DNA of 50,407 bases from Comamonadaceae bacterium (GTDB taxonomy: Bacteria; Pseudomonadota; Gammaproteobacteria; Burkholderiales; Burkholderiaceae_C), in NCBI GenBank assembly GCA_947372745.1, contig CANBUY010000015.1, forward strand, positions 1-50,407. Reading direction: 5' to 3'. The notes under the pieces were generated by a model. The model worked only from the letters and a program-made list of their open reading frames with translations. It was not told the origin of the DNA and ran no database searches. The first letter of the stretch is position 1, and every line of letters starts with the position of its first letter. This document shows, piece by piece, positions 25,018 through 33,044 of the stretch. Both the position numbers and the translations under genes were made by a program.

Positions 25018-25413
25018 TTGGTCATCGACACCAACATCGTGTTGGATGTGTTTGTATTCAACGACCCGGCCACGCTCGCGTTGAAAGACGCGCTTGCGGC
25101 CAAAAAATACCAGTGGGTCGCCACGCAGGCCATGCGCGATGAACTGGAGCGGGTGCTGGCCTACCCAAAAATTGTGGCCCGTCTGGCACGGCATGCGCTC
25201 AGCGCGCTGGACGTGCTGACGCACTTTGATGCGCACGCTGAGTTGAAGGAGGTTGCCGCCAAGGCGGTGCTGACTTGCGCTGACCCCGATGATCAAAAAT
25301 TTATCGATCTGGCGGTCGTACACCAAACACTGTTGCTCAGCAAAGACCAGGCCGTTCTTTGCATGGCAAAAAGACTCCTAACCCATACTGTACAGGTTAG
25401 AGCAGCTCTTTAA
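25018..25413 (+). CDS. PIN-domain protein, putative toxin-like nuclease (COG1569 type)
   Basis: The frame opens directly with VIDTNIVLDVFVF, holding the first conserved Asp, and shows MRDELERVL (Glu) and CADPDDQKFIDLA (acidic cluster), the usual metal-binding set of PIN ribonucleases. The only start with support is TTG 25018, with GAAGGG 9 bases before. Product about 131 residues. No antitoxin-like gene lies beside it: rlmL is upstream and the FMN protein converges from downstream. The last 17 residues are encoded by a mini-element copy read in reverse, so the natural C terminus was probably altered. It may be a solitary or decayed toxin. Confidence 0.78.
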   Translation: MVIDTNIVLDVFVFNDPATLALKDALAAKKYQWVATQAMRDELERVLAYPKIVARLARHALSALDVLTHFDAHAELKEVAAKAVLTCADPDDQKFIDLAVVHQTLLLSKDQAVLCMAKRLLTHTVQVRAAL

Positions 25414-25421
25414 ATCATAGC
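25362..25421 (-). repeat. Mini-element copy J over the end of the PIN gene
   Basis: On the minus strand it begins GCTATGATTTAAAGAGCTGC, close to copies H and I, and continues with a GGGTTAGGAGTC block. It provides the C terminus and the stop codon of the PIN gene and also reaches the stop codon of the convergent FMN gene. Confidence 0.7.
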
Positions 25422-27034
25422 GAAAATCGGTCAGCCTGAGCCAAAGGCCAGTGATGCCGATATATCTCTGGCAAGCTGGCAAGCTCTTCGGTCAGCAAAG
25501 CCCCCTCGGGGAGACTGTTGAGCACCATCCGGGCCAATGATTGAACCTTGCCATCGCCCGTGCGCCTGACGATGTGGTGCGCAGTGATCTCCCGGGGATG
25601 GCCAACGCCCACGGCTTGCACCATTTCCTTAAGCGCATGCAGGGTTTGCTGGTGAAAGTGGTACACGCGGGTGGCTTTGTCAGGCACCACCAAAGACATT
25701 TGACGCAGCGGGTCCTGGGTGGTCACCCCGGTCGGGCACTGGCCGGTGTGGCAATGTTGTGCCTGAATGCAGCCCAGCGCAAACATGAAGCCGCGGGCAC
25801 TGTTGCACCAATCCGCCCCCAACGCCATGAGGCGCGCCATGTCAAAAGCGCTGACCACTTTGCCAGCACAGCCAATTTTTATTTTGTGGCGCAAGCCCAC
25901 GCCGCGCAGCGTGTTGTGCACCAGCATTAGACCCTCTTGCAGGGGCGTGCCCACATGGTCGGTAAATTCCAGGGGGGCCGCGCCGGTGCCGCCCTCTGCC
26001 CCATCCACCACAATAAAGTCGGGCGTAATGCCAGTAGCGCGCATGGCCTTGACCATGGCAAACCACTCCCAAGGGTGGCCGATGCAGAGCTTGAAACCGG
26101 TCGGCTTACCGCCGGAGAGGGTGCGTAAATGGGCAATGAAATGCATCATCTCCACCGGCGTGCTGAAGGCACTGTGGGCCGCTGGCGACACGCAATCGAC
26201 GCCCATAGGCACGCCGCGCGCATCGGCAATCTCCTGCGTCACTTTAGGCCCCGGCAGCACACCACCGTGGCCCGGTTTGGCGCCCTGACTGAGTTTGAGC
26301 TCAATCATTTTGACTTGCGGGTCACCCGCGTTGGCAATGAATTTTTCTTCAGAAAAAGTGCCATCATCATTTCGGCAGCCAAAGTAACCCGAGCCAATCT
26401 CCCAGATCAGGTCGCCGCCATTCACGCGGTGGTGGGCCGAGATGGAGCCCTCGCCCGTGTCGTGGGCAAACCCGCCTCGCCGCGCCCCGGCATTCAGCGC
26501 CAAAATCGCGTTGGCACTCAAGGCGCCAAAGCTCATGGCGGAGATGTTGAACACGCTGGCACTGTAAGGCTGGGCAGTGGCGGCCCCAATCGTCACGCGA
26601 AAATCGTGCGAATCGACCGTTGAAGGCGCCACCGAATGGTTCATCCACTCATAGCCTTCGGCGTAAACGGAGAGTTGCGTGCCAAACGGATGCTTGTCGG
26701 ACTCGCCTTTGGCACGTTGATAGACCAGCGAGCGCTGCGCCCGAGAGAAGGGACTGGCTTCGCTGTCGCCCTCGATAAAGTACTGCCTGATTTCCGGGCG
26801 CACATACTCCAGCATGAAGCGCAAATGCCCAATCACCGGGTAATTGCGCAGGATGGAGCTTTTGCTCTGCTGAACATCAAAGATGCCCAGCCCGGCCAGC
26901 AGGCCAAAGCCCAGCATCCCCAAAGCTCCGGCGCCAAACACCACGACTGAAAAAATACTCAGCAACAGGCCGAGGGCACTGAGAAAAAATACGGTGTAAC
27001 GAACAGGAAACAGGGTGTTGAGGTAGTTCAGCAT
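25415..27034 (-). CDS. Membrane-tethered FMN-binding glutamate-synthase-like protein
   Basis: Two N-terminal membrane helices (about 12-32 and 34-50) precede a glutamate synthase central/FMN domain. Visible landmarks are FNISAMSFGALSANAI, KPGHGGVLPGPKV, DFIVVDGAEGGTGAAPLEF and the CIQAQHCHTGQCPTG cluster, whose C-x5-C-x4-C spacing matches the 3Fe-4S site of GltB. There is no glutaminase domain and no FAD/NADPH subunit nearby, so it is not a classic GOGAT. It belongs to the stand-alone 'FMN-binding glutamate synthase family', whose reaction is unsettled; a membrane oxidoreductase acting on an amino or keto acid is likely. Confidence 0.88.
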   Translation of the reverse strand: MLNYLNTLFPVRYTVFFLSALGLLLSIFSVVVFGAGALGMLGFGLLAGLGIFDVQQSKSSILRNYPVIGHLRFMLEYVRPEIRQYFIEGDSEASPFSRAQRSLVYQRAKGESDKHPFGTQLSVYAEGYEWMNHSVAPSTVDSHDFRVTIGAATAQPYSASVFNISAMSFGALSANAILALNAGARRGGFAHDTGEGSISAHHRVNGGDLIWEIGSGYFGCRNDDGTFSEEKFIANAGDPQVKMIELKLSQGAKPGHGGVLPGPKVTQEIADARGVPMGVDCVSPAAHSAFSTPVEMMHFIAHLRTLSGGKPTGFKLCIGHPWEWFAMVKAMRATGITPDFIVVDGAEGGTGAAPLEFTDHVGTPLQEGLMLVHNTLRGVGLRHKIKIGCAGKVVSAFDMARLMALGADWCNSARGFMFALGCIQAQHCHTGQCPTGVTTQDPLRQMSLVVPDKATRVYHFHQQTLHALKEMVQAVGVGHPREITAHHIVRRTGDGKVQSLARMVLNSLPEGALLTEELASLPEIYRHHWPLAQADRFSL

Positions 27035-27127
27035 AGCGATTCAGGTTCGAAATTATTTGCAACAATTTGATACACCAAATGGTACTTTGAAAATCCCCCT
27101 TTTTTCTATCCAGATCGCCCAACTACA

Positions 27128-28288
27128 TTAACCGCCGGTGGTCATGTTGAACGTTCGGCTGAAAGGTTTGCCGTCTACAGTTCCGGCCAAATTGATTTGA
27201 TAAACCGAATTGGCATCCAACGCAACAGTTGGAATCACGAATACTTCATGCGCCCCAATTTTTTGGGCGGGGTCATTGGCCTTTGTCAGCACCCGCGTGC
27301 CCACCGCTACACCCGCCTTGCTCACAGTACCCGTCTGCAAGACCAGTGCCTGCCCGGCATCCACTTTCAAGTAGATCGGCGACCCCACTTTTTGACTCAC
27401 CAGGTTCATATCAGGCAGAGGATTGGGTCGCTCTTCTGCCGGGATAAAGGTGGTCGCAACGCCGGTGCTGCCCTCGCAAGGAAAGGTGGCGAGAGACCCG
27501 GTACCCAGTTGAACAGTCGCATCCGGTTTGTGAAAGCCGTTCAAGGACCCGAAACGATACTCATCGCGCCTAATGCCAGCGCTGTCAATGCTCTGGAGGG
27601 AGGCAGCAAAACCAACCTCACCGCCCTGGTACATGGCTGCAGACAGGTGGTAAACGGTGTTGATCAGGTGCTGCATGGACTTGACCCCCCGCTGGGCCAA
27701 TGTGGGCAAAACCATCGGTGAAGCTGCGCTGTAGGACCAGGTCTCAGCATCCAGAATTTCAGCGACCTCGGCCCCATAGCCTTGGGTTTGAGCACGATCC
27801 CAGGGCATGGCACCTGTGAATGTTCCGGCTACACCCTTAATTTCCTCGTGGCCGGTGACCGACACCGAACCAGCCACCGAACTTGAAGTCAAGTACCGGG
27901 CGTGGGCAAGTGCGGCGGCATCTAACTGAGGGTTTTGAACCAGCGAACCAAACCCACACTGCACCCGGGACTGTTGTAAATAATTCCAGGCCGCCAGTTC
28001 GGCAGAGTCAGCCGCATAACTGGATGCCATCAAAACAACAGGGACACGCGGCATAGCCGCCTGCGCTTTAGGGACTGCGGTCATTGACGCTGGGTTGGCG
28101 TCGCCTGAACCGCCACCGCCGCCGCCACATGCCGTCAACAACAGGGTTAAACCCCATACAGACAGGGAGTAGGCCGTGTTTTTCAGCGATTTTTGACGAT
28201 TACCAACACTAATAACGGTCTCTGTGTCCAACCCTGTTTTGAGAGGGAAAGCATGGCAAATATACGTGGTGTTCAGGATGTTTTTCAT
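27128..28288 (-). CDS. CAP/SCP-domain-like lipoprotein
   Basis: A lipobox (LLLTAC) is followed by six Gly, then a region resembling a CAP/SCP domain: AAWNYLQQSRVQCGF, NPQLDAAALAHARYL, a VTGHEE segment and a TQGYGAEVAEIL stretch (roughly 90-240), and a C-terminal beta-rich part (roughly 265-386). CAP proteins are secreted and have many roles, so no function is assigned. The start is uncertain: ATG 28288 gives about 48 residues before the hydrophobic core, unusually long, and ATG 28360 gives even more; neither has a clear ribosome site. Encoded divergently from the UPF0149 gene. Confidence 0.68.
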   Translation of the reverse strand: MKNILNTTYICHAFPLKTGLDTETVISVGNRQKSLKNTAYSLSVWGLTLLLTACGGGGGGSGDANPASMTAVPKAQAAMPRVPVVLMASSYAADSAELAAWNYLQQSRVQCGFGSLVQNPQLDAAALAHARYLTSSSVAGSVSVTGHEEIKGVAGTFTGAMPWDRAQTQGYGAEVAEILDAETWSYSAASPMVLPTLAQRGVKSMQHLINTVYHLSAAMYQGGEVGFAASLQSIDSAGIRRDEYRFGSLNGFHKPDATVQLGTGSLATFPCEGSTGVATTFIPAEERPNPLPDMNLVSQKVGSPIYLKVDAGQALVLQTGTVSKAGVAVGTRVLTKANDPAQKIGAHEVFVIPTVALDANSVYQINLAGTVDGKPFSRTFNMTTGG

Positions 28289-28453
28289 GAGCGAATCATC
28301 AAGTTCAAGCCTTTTTCTTAAGCCTGAATGAAGCGGTGATTTCCCGCTTTTATTTGACATTCACAGGGATTAACGACTTCTCTGGACTTGAAGAAATGGG
28401 GCGCGCACCAAGCAGGGCAAAATGGGGGTTTGCCAAATCAAGCGAAGCGCACC

Positions 28454-29284
28454 ATGAACCAAGACACCGACCTGACCGTTGCAGGCCTCATCGACCCCTC
28501 ACAAACGGTCACCCCCGAGCCCTTAACCCCCGATGAATACGATGAAATAGACGCCATCCTGGACGAACTCCGCACCCGGTACGACGAAACACCACAGTGG
28601 GAGTTCTGTGAAGGCTTTATGGCGGCGCTGATATGCTGCCGCCGCCCCATTGCACCCTCCGAGTACCTGCCCGTACTACTCGCCATTGGCGACGAAACTG
28701 GTGAAGACGAAGGCTCCTATGCCGACGTGGCCCAACAAGAACGCTTTATGTCACTCTGGTTTCGCCGCTGGAATGAAGTCGCCACCGCGCTGAATGCTGA
28801 GATTGAAGGCCTGGACGACGATCGTGCCTACCAGCCAGAAGTCATGGATGTTCGTGGGGCGATTGCCGCCTTGTCTGACGAAGAGCGCGCCGACATGGGC
28901 GATGAAGCCATTCCCTCTTTTGCGCAAGTGTGGGCCTTGGGCTTTATGTTTGTGGTGGAAGCCTGGCCTGAAGAATGGGCGGCACCGCGTGACAAAGAAG
29001 CTGTCAAATGGCTCAACAAGGCGCTGGATGCGATTGTGGCTTTGACCGAAGATGACCTCGGCACCCCTACGCTTTCTGTTTTCGATGAAGACGGCCCACC
29101 CAGCCTGAGTGTGGCGCGTCTAAATGCTTTTGCCGATGGGGTCTGGGCGGTTTATGACCTGCGGGAAGTGTGGCGCAACTTTGGCCCCCGCGTGGAAACC
29201 GTGCACAAGGTGGCCACACCCGGCCGAAACGACCCTTGCTCGTGCGGTAGCGGGAAAAAATACAAGAAGTGCTGCGGGGCCTAA
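28454..29284 (+). CDS. UPF0149 (YecA/YgfB-type) protein with SEC-C zinc motif
   Basis: The acidic 276-residue protein has a UPF0149 domain (about 20-200), with [16 protein letters not shown] and [13 protein letters not shown], and ends in a SEC-C motif, [20 protein letters not shown], the same zinc site that ends SecA and binds SecB or ribosomes. YecA-like proteins are thought to act near ribosomes or the Sec pathway. It stands alone on the plus strand. The start at 28454 is the first ATG that fits the conserved length. Detailed function not known. Confidence 0.88.
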   Translation: MNQDTDLTVAGLIDPSQTVTPEPLTPDEYDEIDAILDELRTRYDETPQWEFCEGFMAALICCRRPIAPSEYLPVLLAIGDETGEDEGSYADVAQQERFMSLWFRRWNEVATALNAEIEGLDDDRAYQPEVMDVRGAIAALSDEERADMGDEAIPSFAQVWALGFMFVVEAWPEEWAAPRDKEAVKWLNKALDAIVALTEDDLGTPTLSVFDEDGPPSLSVARLNAFADGVWAVYDLREVWRNFGPRVETVHKVATPGRNDPCSCGSGKKYKKCCGA

Positions 29285-29325
29285 GCCCAAACAAGCCGGT
29301 GCGCTTAAGCGGCGGCCGGTCTTAT

Positions 29326-29874
29326 TTATGTCGGCTTGGGGCCGGGCAGCAGGCTGATGACATATTTGGCGATGTAGAGCAGCACGAAGGTGCCCAACAG
29401 ATCTCCAATAAACATGACGACCGTGGCGTCGACAAACTGAGTCGACGGCTCGCGCCAAGTCAGCCACAGCTGCTGCATCACCGCATTGAGCGCCGCAAAG
29501 ATCACGGCCATTTTGACCAAGGCACGGGCGTTCAGTTGGTCTAACTGGGTGTCAAGCTTAAATTTATCCAGGCAAATGAGGCGGGCAAGCCAAGGAGAAA
29601 AGCCTGAAATGAGGCCGGCACCCAAGACGGTCAGGGTGTCCATGCCCGAATAATGAACCAAGCCTATCGCGCAGGAGGCTAAAACGATGCCCAAGGCGCC
29701 CGTGTTGAGAAAAATCAGGATGAAGGCCAAGCGAAGGCCGCTCGGGAGGTAAATCCAGTTTCCCCCGGTCGTCAAAACGGAGCTTGAGAACAGGAGTCGG
29801 TTGAAGGCGTCAAGTAAAAAATAGGCCAGCGCAGTGGCCAGCAAGGTGGGCAAAGCGTATTTTTTTGAAAGCAT
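29326..29874 (-). CDS. MASE1-like integral membrane protein
   Basis: About 182 residues with five or six hydrophobic helices. The segment NWIYLPSGLRLAFILIFLN resembles the WxPSGLALA motif of MASE1 sensor modules, but no signalling domain follows, so it would be a free-standing membrane module. The gene converges on UPF0149 and has a nearby winged-helix regulator upstream, with a 9-bp inverted repeat between them. AT content is higher than in the surroundings. Function unknown. Confidence 0.6.
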   Translation of the reverse strand: MLSKKYALPTLLATALAYFLLDAFNRLLFSSSVLTTGGNWIYLPSGLRLAFILIFLNTGALGIVLASCAIGLVHYSGMDTLTVLGAGLISGFSPWLARLICLDKFKLDTQLDQLNARALVKMAVIFAALNAVMQQLWLTWREPSTQFVDATVVMFIGDLLGTFVLLYIAKYVISLLPGPKPT

Positions 29875-29883
29875 TGTGAGTGT

Positions 29884-29909
29884 CGGGATGATAGATTTTG
29901 ATCATCCCG
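29884..29909. promoter_or_regulatory. Large inverted repeat before the MASE1-like gene
   Basis: CGGGATGAT-N8-ATCATCCCG is a perfect 9-bp inverted repeat 10 bases upstream of the membrane-protein ATG on the minus strand. There is no T-run, so an operator (for example for the adjacent winged-helix protein) or a leader hairpin fits better than a terminator. Confidence 0.5.
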
Positions 29910-29929
29910 CACCCGCTTCAGCCTGTCCA

Positions 29930-29945
29930 TCCCCCAGATGGGGGA
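29930..29945. terminator. Hairpin after the winged-helix regulator gene
   Basis: TCCCCC-AGAT-GGGGGA is a 6-bp GC stem 7 bases past the regulator stop on the minus strand. It lacks a T-run after it, so its role as a terminator is tentative. Confidence 0.35.
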
Positions 29946-29952
29946 ATTAAAT

Positions 29953-30309
29953 TCAAGCGTTTTGCGCTTTATCCAGACACTGGCCGAGTTGGGCAAAGTA
30001 TTTATTCGAATGCTCTGTGGGCACCACGTACTTGATGCGGTTGTCCACATCGTCAATATTGAGCGCTATCAGTCCCTTCTTGCGCAGGGACTTGATGCGT
30101 CGATGCGCCGTGGTGCTGGAGATCTCGGTCATCATCCCCATGGCTTGCAGCACGGTGATGGGCTGCTTGGAATGCCAAGTCGCCGCAAATAGATTGAGCA
30201 TTCGCTCCTCAACGGCGTCAATCTCTGGAAAGCTGGGCAGCTGACGAACAGATTGAACCAAGTTGAGGAAACGGATATAGGTTGAGGAATGTTGTGCTGA
30301 TGTTGTCAT
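29953..30309 (-). CDS. Small winged-helix (MarR-like) regulator
   Basis: The 118-residue protein has a helix-turn-helix region ITVLQAMGMMTEISSTTAHRRI and a wing near KKGLIALNIDDVDNRIKYVV, as in MarR or related wHTH proteins, but lacks a long C-terminal dimer helix. ATG 30309 is preferred over the in-frame start 18 bases upstream. It is encoded just upstream of the MASE1-like membrane protein, and the inverted repeat between them is a candidate target. Low GC compared with the neighbours hints at recent arrival. Ligand unknown. Confidence 0.7.
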   Translation of the reverse strand: MTTSAQHSSTYIRFLNLVQSVRQLPSFPEIDAVEERMLNLFAATWHSKQPITVLQAMGMMTEISSTTAHRRIKSLRKKGLIALNIDDVDNRIKYVVPTEHSNKYFAQLGQCLDKAQNA

Positions 30310-30356
30310 AAGAATAATGATAGCCAATTTAAAGCAAAAAATCCAGTGAAATCATT

Positions 30357-31064
30357 TTACCAAGGCAATATATCGCCAAATTGGTTAAAAAATTCACCCG
30401 AATCATTTTCACTCAGTTGATTGATAGTTGTTAGCAAACGGGCTGTTCCCTCTTGCGGCGTTTTAACAATAATACCAAATTTAACAAAAGGTGATGATAA
30501 GTGGCTTTCAATAGTCCCAGGATGCAAGACCACACAGAGGGCGTGGGGATGACTCCGGCGTAATTCAATCGCGGCCGTGTGAACCAATTGATTCAAAGCC
30601 GCCTTGCTGGCGCGGTAGCTGTACCAGCCGCCCAAGCGGTTGTCGCCGATGCTGCCCACTTTGGCCGACAAAGAGACAAAGGCGGCCTTGCCTTGGCGCG
30701 GCAGTCTGGGTAAAAAATGTTTCATCAGTAGCGCCGGGCCGATCGCGTTAATGGCAAACGAGCGCGCCATGTGCTCCGGATCAATTTTTTGCCAGCTTTT
30801 CTCAGGCATAAAGCCCTGGCCATGCAGCTCGCCAGTGGCGTCAATCACCAAACGAAGGTCTAGGCCCATTGATGCCACATCAAGGGCCGCTGCCGCGATG
30901 CTGGCCTCGTCCAACAAGTCCAGCGGCGGGGTGCTGCCGCGTGAGAGGCCGATGACCTGAGCAAACGTGCCGTCCAACCGCAGGGCCGCCATCAGCGCCG
31001 CCCCAATGCTGCCGGTCGCGCCAATGACCACCGCCAGGCCGCCTGGGGGGAATGAGGTCAGCAT
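30357..31064 (-). CDS. Short-chain dehydrogenase/reductase (C-factor-like)
   Basis: A 235-residue SDR with a cofactor motif GATGSIGAAL, a Ser in FVSLSAKVGSI and the catalytic YSYRASK. CsgA/C-factor-like SDRs share this size. It begins 8 bases after the dehalogenase-like gene and ends the long apaG operon. The last third is clearly more AT-rich than the rest. The substrate cannot be told; NAD(P)-dependent oxidation or reduction is expected. Confidence 0.87.
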   Translation of the reverse strand: MLTSFPPGGLAVVIGATGSIGAALMAALRLDGTFAQVIGLSRGSTPPLDLLDEASIAAAALDVASMGLDLRLVIDATGELHGQGFMPEKSWQKIDPEHMARSFAINAIGPALLMKHFLPRLPRQGKAAFVSLSAKVGSIGDNRLGGWYSYRASKAALNQLVHTAAIELRRSHPHALCVVLHPGTIESHLSSPFVKFGIIVKTPQEGTARLLTTINQLSENDSGEFFNQFGDILPW

Positions 31065-31072
31065 GGGCGCGC

Positions 31073-31993
31073 TCAGAATCGAGGTTTAAAGAAAGTAGCC
31101 AAGGCTGCAGCCGTTTCCACAAACATCTCTTCAGGAATGAAATGCCCGGCAGGCATCGCCAGCCCGGTCACCCGGCCTGCACATTGGGCCTGCCAAAGTT
31201 CAAGTGGCTTAAAAAGGCGCTGCACCACCCCCCTCGCCCCCCACAACACCAAGGTATCGCAGGCAATTTTCCCGCCGCCTTGAGGCTGGGTGGCCCGGCT
31301 TGCGCGGTCATGGGCCAGGTCGATACCGGCGCTGGCCCGGTAGTCTTCACACATGGCATGGATGGTCTCGGGCTGGCAGAAGCAACGCTCGTACTCGGCC
31401 AAAGCGGAGGGCTCGATATGGGCAAGCCCGCCAGAACCCCAACCGCCAAGCTTGGCATGCAGGTAGGCCAGCGGGTTGCCGCCCAGCATGTTCTCTGGCA
31501 GGGGCTGTGGCTGAATCAGGTGGAACCAGTGGTAGTAGGCACGGGCAAATTCCATGTCAGTGGCTTCGTACATGTCCAGCGTGGGTGCGATGTCAATCAC
31601 GCACAGACCTTGCACGCGTGTCGGATGATCCACCGCCAACCGGTGCGCCACGCGTCCGCCTCGGTCGTGCCCGCAGAGCGAAAACTGGGCCACCCCAAGG
31701 GCGTCCATCACCTCCACCATGTCCTGGGCCATCGCACGTTTGCTGTAGTTGCTGTGATCGACCAGACCGGGCGCTTTGCTGGAGTCGCCATAGCCGCGCA
31801 GATCAGGCATGACCAGAAAGAAGTCTTTGTCCAGCAACTGCGCCACCCGGTGCCACATCACATGGCTTTGCGGAAACCCGTGCAAGAGCAGCAAGGTCGG
31901 ACGATTGCCGGGAAGTCCGCGTGACACGCGGGCATGAATGTGGGCGCCGCTAACGTCAAAGTAGCGCGTCTCGAAATGCTCGAACCAGTTCAT
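31073..31993 (-). CDS. Alpha/beta hydrolase, candidate fluoroacetate/haloacetate dehalogenase
   Basis: A 306-residue alpha/beta hydrolase with oxyanion motif HGFPQS, nucleophile Asp110 in GHDRGGRVAHRL, Asp134 in VIDIAPT and His284 in PAGHF. The residues that set fluoroacetate dehalogenases apart are also present: Arg111 and Arg114 (substrate carboxylate), His155-Trp156 (YYHWFHL) and Tyr218 (EDYRAS) for the halide pocket, with almost the same numbering as the Rhodopseudomonas enzyme RPA1163. The reaction would convert haloacetate to glycolate. Its ATG overlaps the pncC stop (ATGA). A role on another small acid or epoxide cannot be ruled out. Confidence 0.82.
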   Translation of the reverse strand: MNWFEHFETRYFDVSGAHIHARVSRGLPGNRPTLLLLHGFPQSHVMWHRVAQLLDKDFFLVMPDLRGYGDSSKAPGLVDHSNYSKRAMAQDMVEVMDALGVAQFSLCGHDRGGRVAHRLAVDHPTRVQGLCVIDIAPTLDMYEATDMEFARAYYHWFHLIQPQPLPENMLGGNPLAYLHAKLGGWGSGGLAHIEPSALAEYERCFCQPETIHAMCEDYRASAGIDLAHDRASRATQPQGGGKIACDTLVLWGARGVVQRLFKPLELWQAQCAGRVTGLAMPAGHFIPEEMFVETAAALATFFKPRF

Positions 31994-32505
31994 GCGGCGG
32001 TCTCCTGAAGTAATTCGGCCAAACGATGAAAAGCGTGCTGCACTGTGGCGGCCCGCACGGCGGCGCGGTCGCCTTCAAAATGACATTTCTCGGTCAGCAC
32101 CTGGCCCGGCACGGCAAAGCCAAACCAGACCGTGCCCACTGGCTTGGCCGGGCTGCCCCCCGTGGGTCCCGCCACGCCCGTGACGGCGACCGCCACTTGC
32201 GCGTGCGAGTGGGCCAGTGCGCCTTGCACCATGGCGCGAGCCACGCCTTCGCAGACGGCGCCGGCACGGCGCAACAAGCGTGCCTCGACGTCCAGCAGCT
32301 CCATCTTGGCCTCGTTCGAGTAAGTCACAAAGCCCCGGTCAAACCAGACGCTGGAGCCGGCAAGGTCTGTACAGGCGGCCGAAATCATGCCGCCGGTGCA
32401 ACTCTCGGCAGTCACCAGCCTGAGTTGTTTTTTTATGAGTAAATCGGCCACCAAGCCACACAGGTCATGCTTAACCAGCTCTTTATTAAGTAGCGCTTGA
32501 TTCAT
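31990..32505 (-). CDS. pncC: PncC/CinA-C nicotinamide-nucleotide amidase
   Basis: The 171-residue single-domain CinA-C protein shows TAESCTGGMISAA with the catalytic Ser, FVTYSNEAK with Tyr and Lys, and AVTGVAGPTGGSPAKPVGTV. PncC turns nicotinamide mononucleotide into nicotinate mononucleotide in pyridine nucleotide recycling. The ATG overlaps the pgpA stop by one base (TAATG), with GGAGA 8 bases before. Residues about 4-25 are encoded by a mini-element copy that now forms the first helix. It is coupled downstream to the dehalogenase-like gene. Confidence 0.93.
   Translation of the reverse strand: MNQALLNKELVKHDLCGLVADLLIKKQLRLVTAESCTGGMISAACTDLAGSSVWFDRGFVTYSNEAKMELLDVEARLLRRAGAVCEGVARAMVQGALAHSHAQVAVAVTGVAGPTGGSPAKPVGTVWFGFAVPGQVLTEKCHFEGDRAAVRAATVQHAFHRLAELLQETAA
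32431..32494 (-). repeat. Mini-element copy I at the start of pncC
   Basis: On the minus strand it begins GCTACTTAATAAAGAGCTGG, contains AAGC-N12-GCTT as an inner dyad and a GGTGGCC block, and is the closest relative of copy H. It is read in frame as the N-terminal region of PncC. Confidence 0.75.
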
Positions 32506-33044
32506 TAAAAAAATCTCCAAAGGGCCATCACCAGCAGCGCACAGGCCGCCGCCACCACATCATCAAACATGATGCCAAACCCGGCCTTGCGCCAGGCTGC
32601 GGGATCGGTCTGAGGTTGAACATCGTGAAATAACTGATCGGCCCAGCCGACCGGGCCGGGCTTGACCGCATCAAAAAACCGGAACAAGGCAAACGCGACC
32701 AACTGCGCCCAAAACCCGGCGGGCATCACCAGCCAGAGCACCAGCCAAAAGGCGGCTATTTCGTCCCAAACCACGCAACTCGGGTCCAACACCCGCATAT
32801 TTTTGGCGGTGATGGTGCTCACCCACCAGCCCACCGGGAGCGAGAGCGCGATGAGCACGGCCCAGCGCAGGTCGTTCATCCAAGGCTGCAGCGCCACAAA
32901 AGCCGCCCAAGCCCACAGCGTACCTGCCGTCCCGGGGGCTAACGGGCTCAAGCCCGAGCCAAAGCCCAGCGCAATGAAATGGGCTGGGTGCGACAGCATG
33001 AAGCGGGCGCTGGGGCGCACGGGGGCAAGGCTTGGTGAGTCCAT
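32505..33044 (-). CDS. pgpA: Phosphatidylglycerophosphatase A
   Basis: A 179-residue membrane phosphatase with GFGSGLSPLAPGTAGTL, the metal-binding VVWDEIAAFWLVL and RFFDAVKPGPVGWADQ, and AGFGIMFDDVVAA at the C terminus. It removes phosphate from phosphatidylglycerophosphate to give phosphatidylglycerol. It overlaps thiL upstream and pncC downstream by one base each, the thiL-pgpA-pncC order common in proteobacteria. Confidence 0.95.
   Translation of the reverse strand: MDSPSLAPVRPSARFMLSHPAHFIALGFGSGLSPLAPGTAGTLWAWAAFVALQPWMNDLRWAVLIALSLPVGWWVSTITAKNMRVLDPSCVVWDEIAAFWLVLWLVMPAGFWAQLVAFALFRFFDAVKPGPVGWADQLFHDVQPQTDPAAWRKAGFGIMFDDVVAAACALLVMALWRFF

Noticed and set aside
29285..29325. CCGG-rich partial palindrome between UPF0149 and the MASE1-like gene as a terminator
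   Set aside because: The arms do not pair well and there is no T-run.
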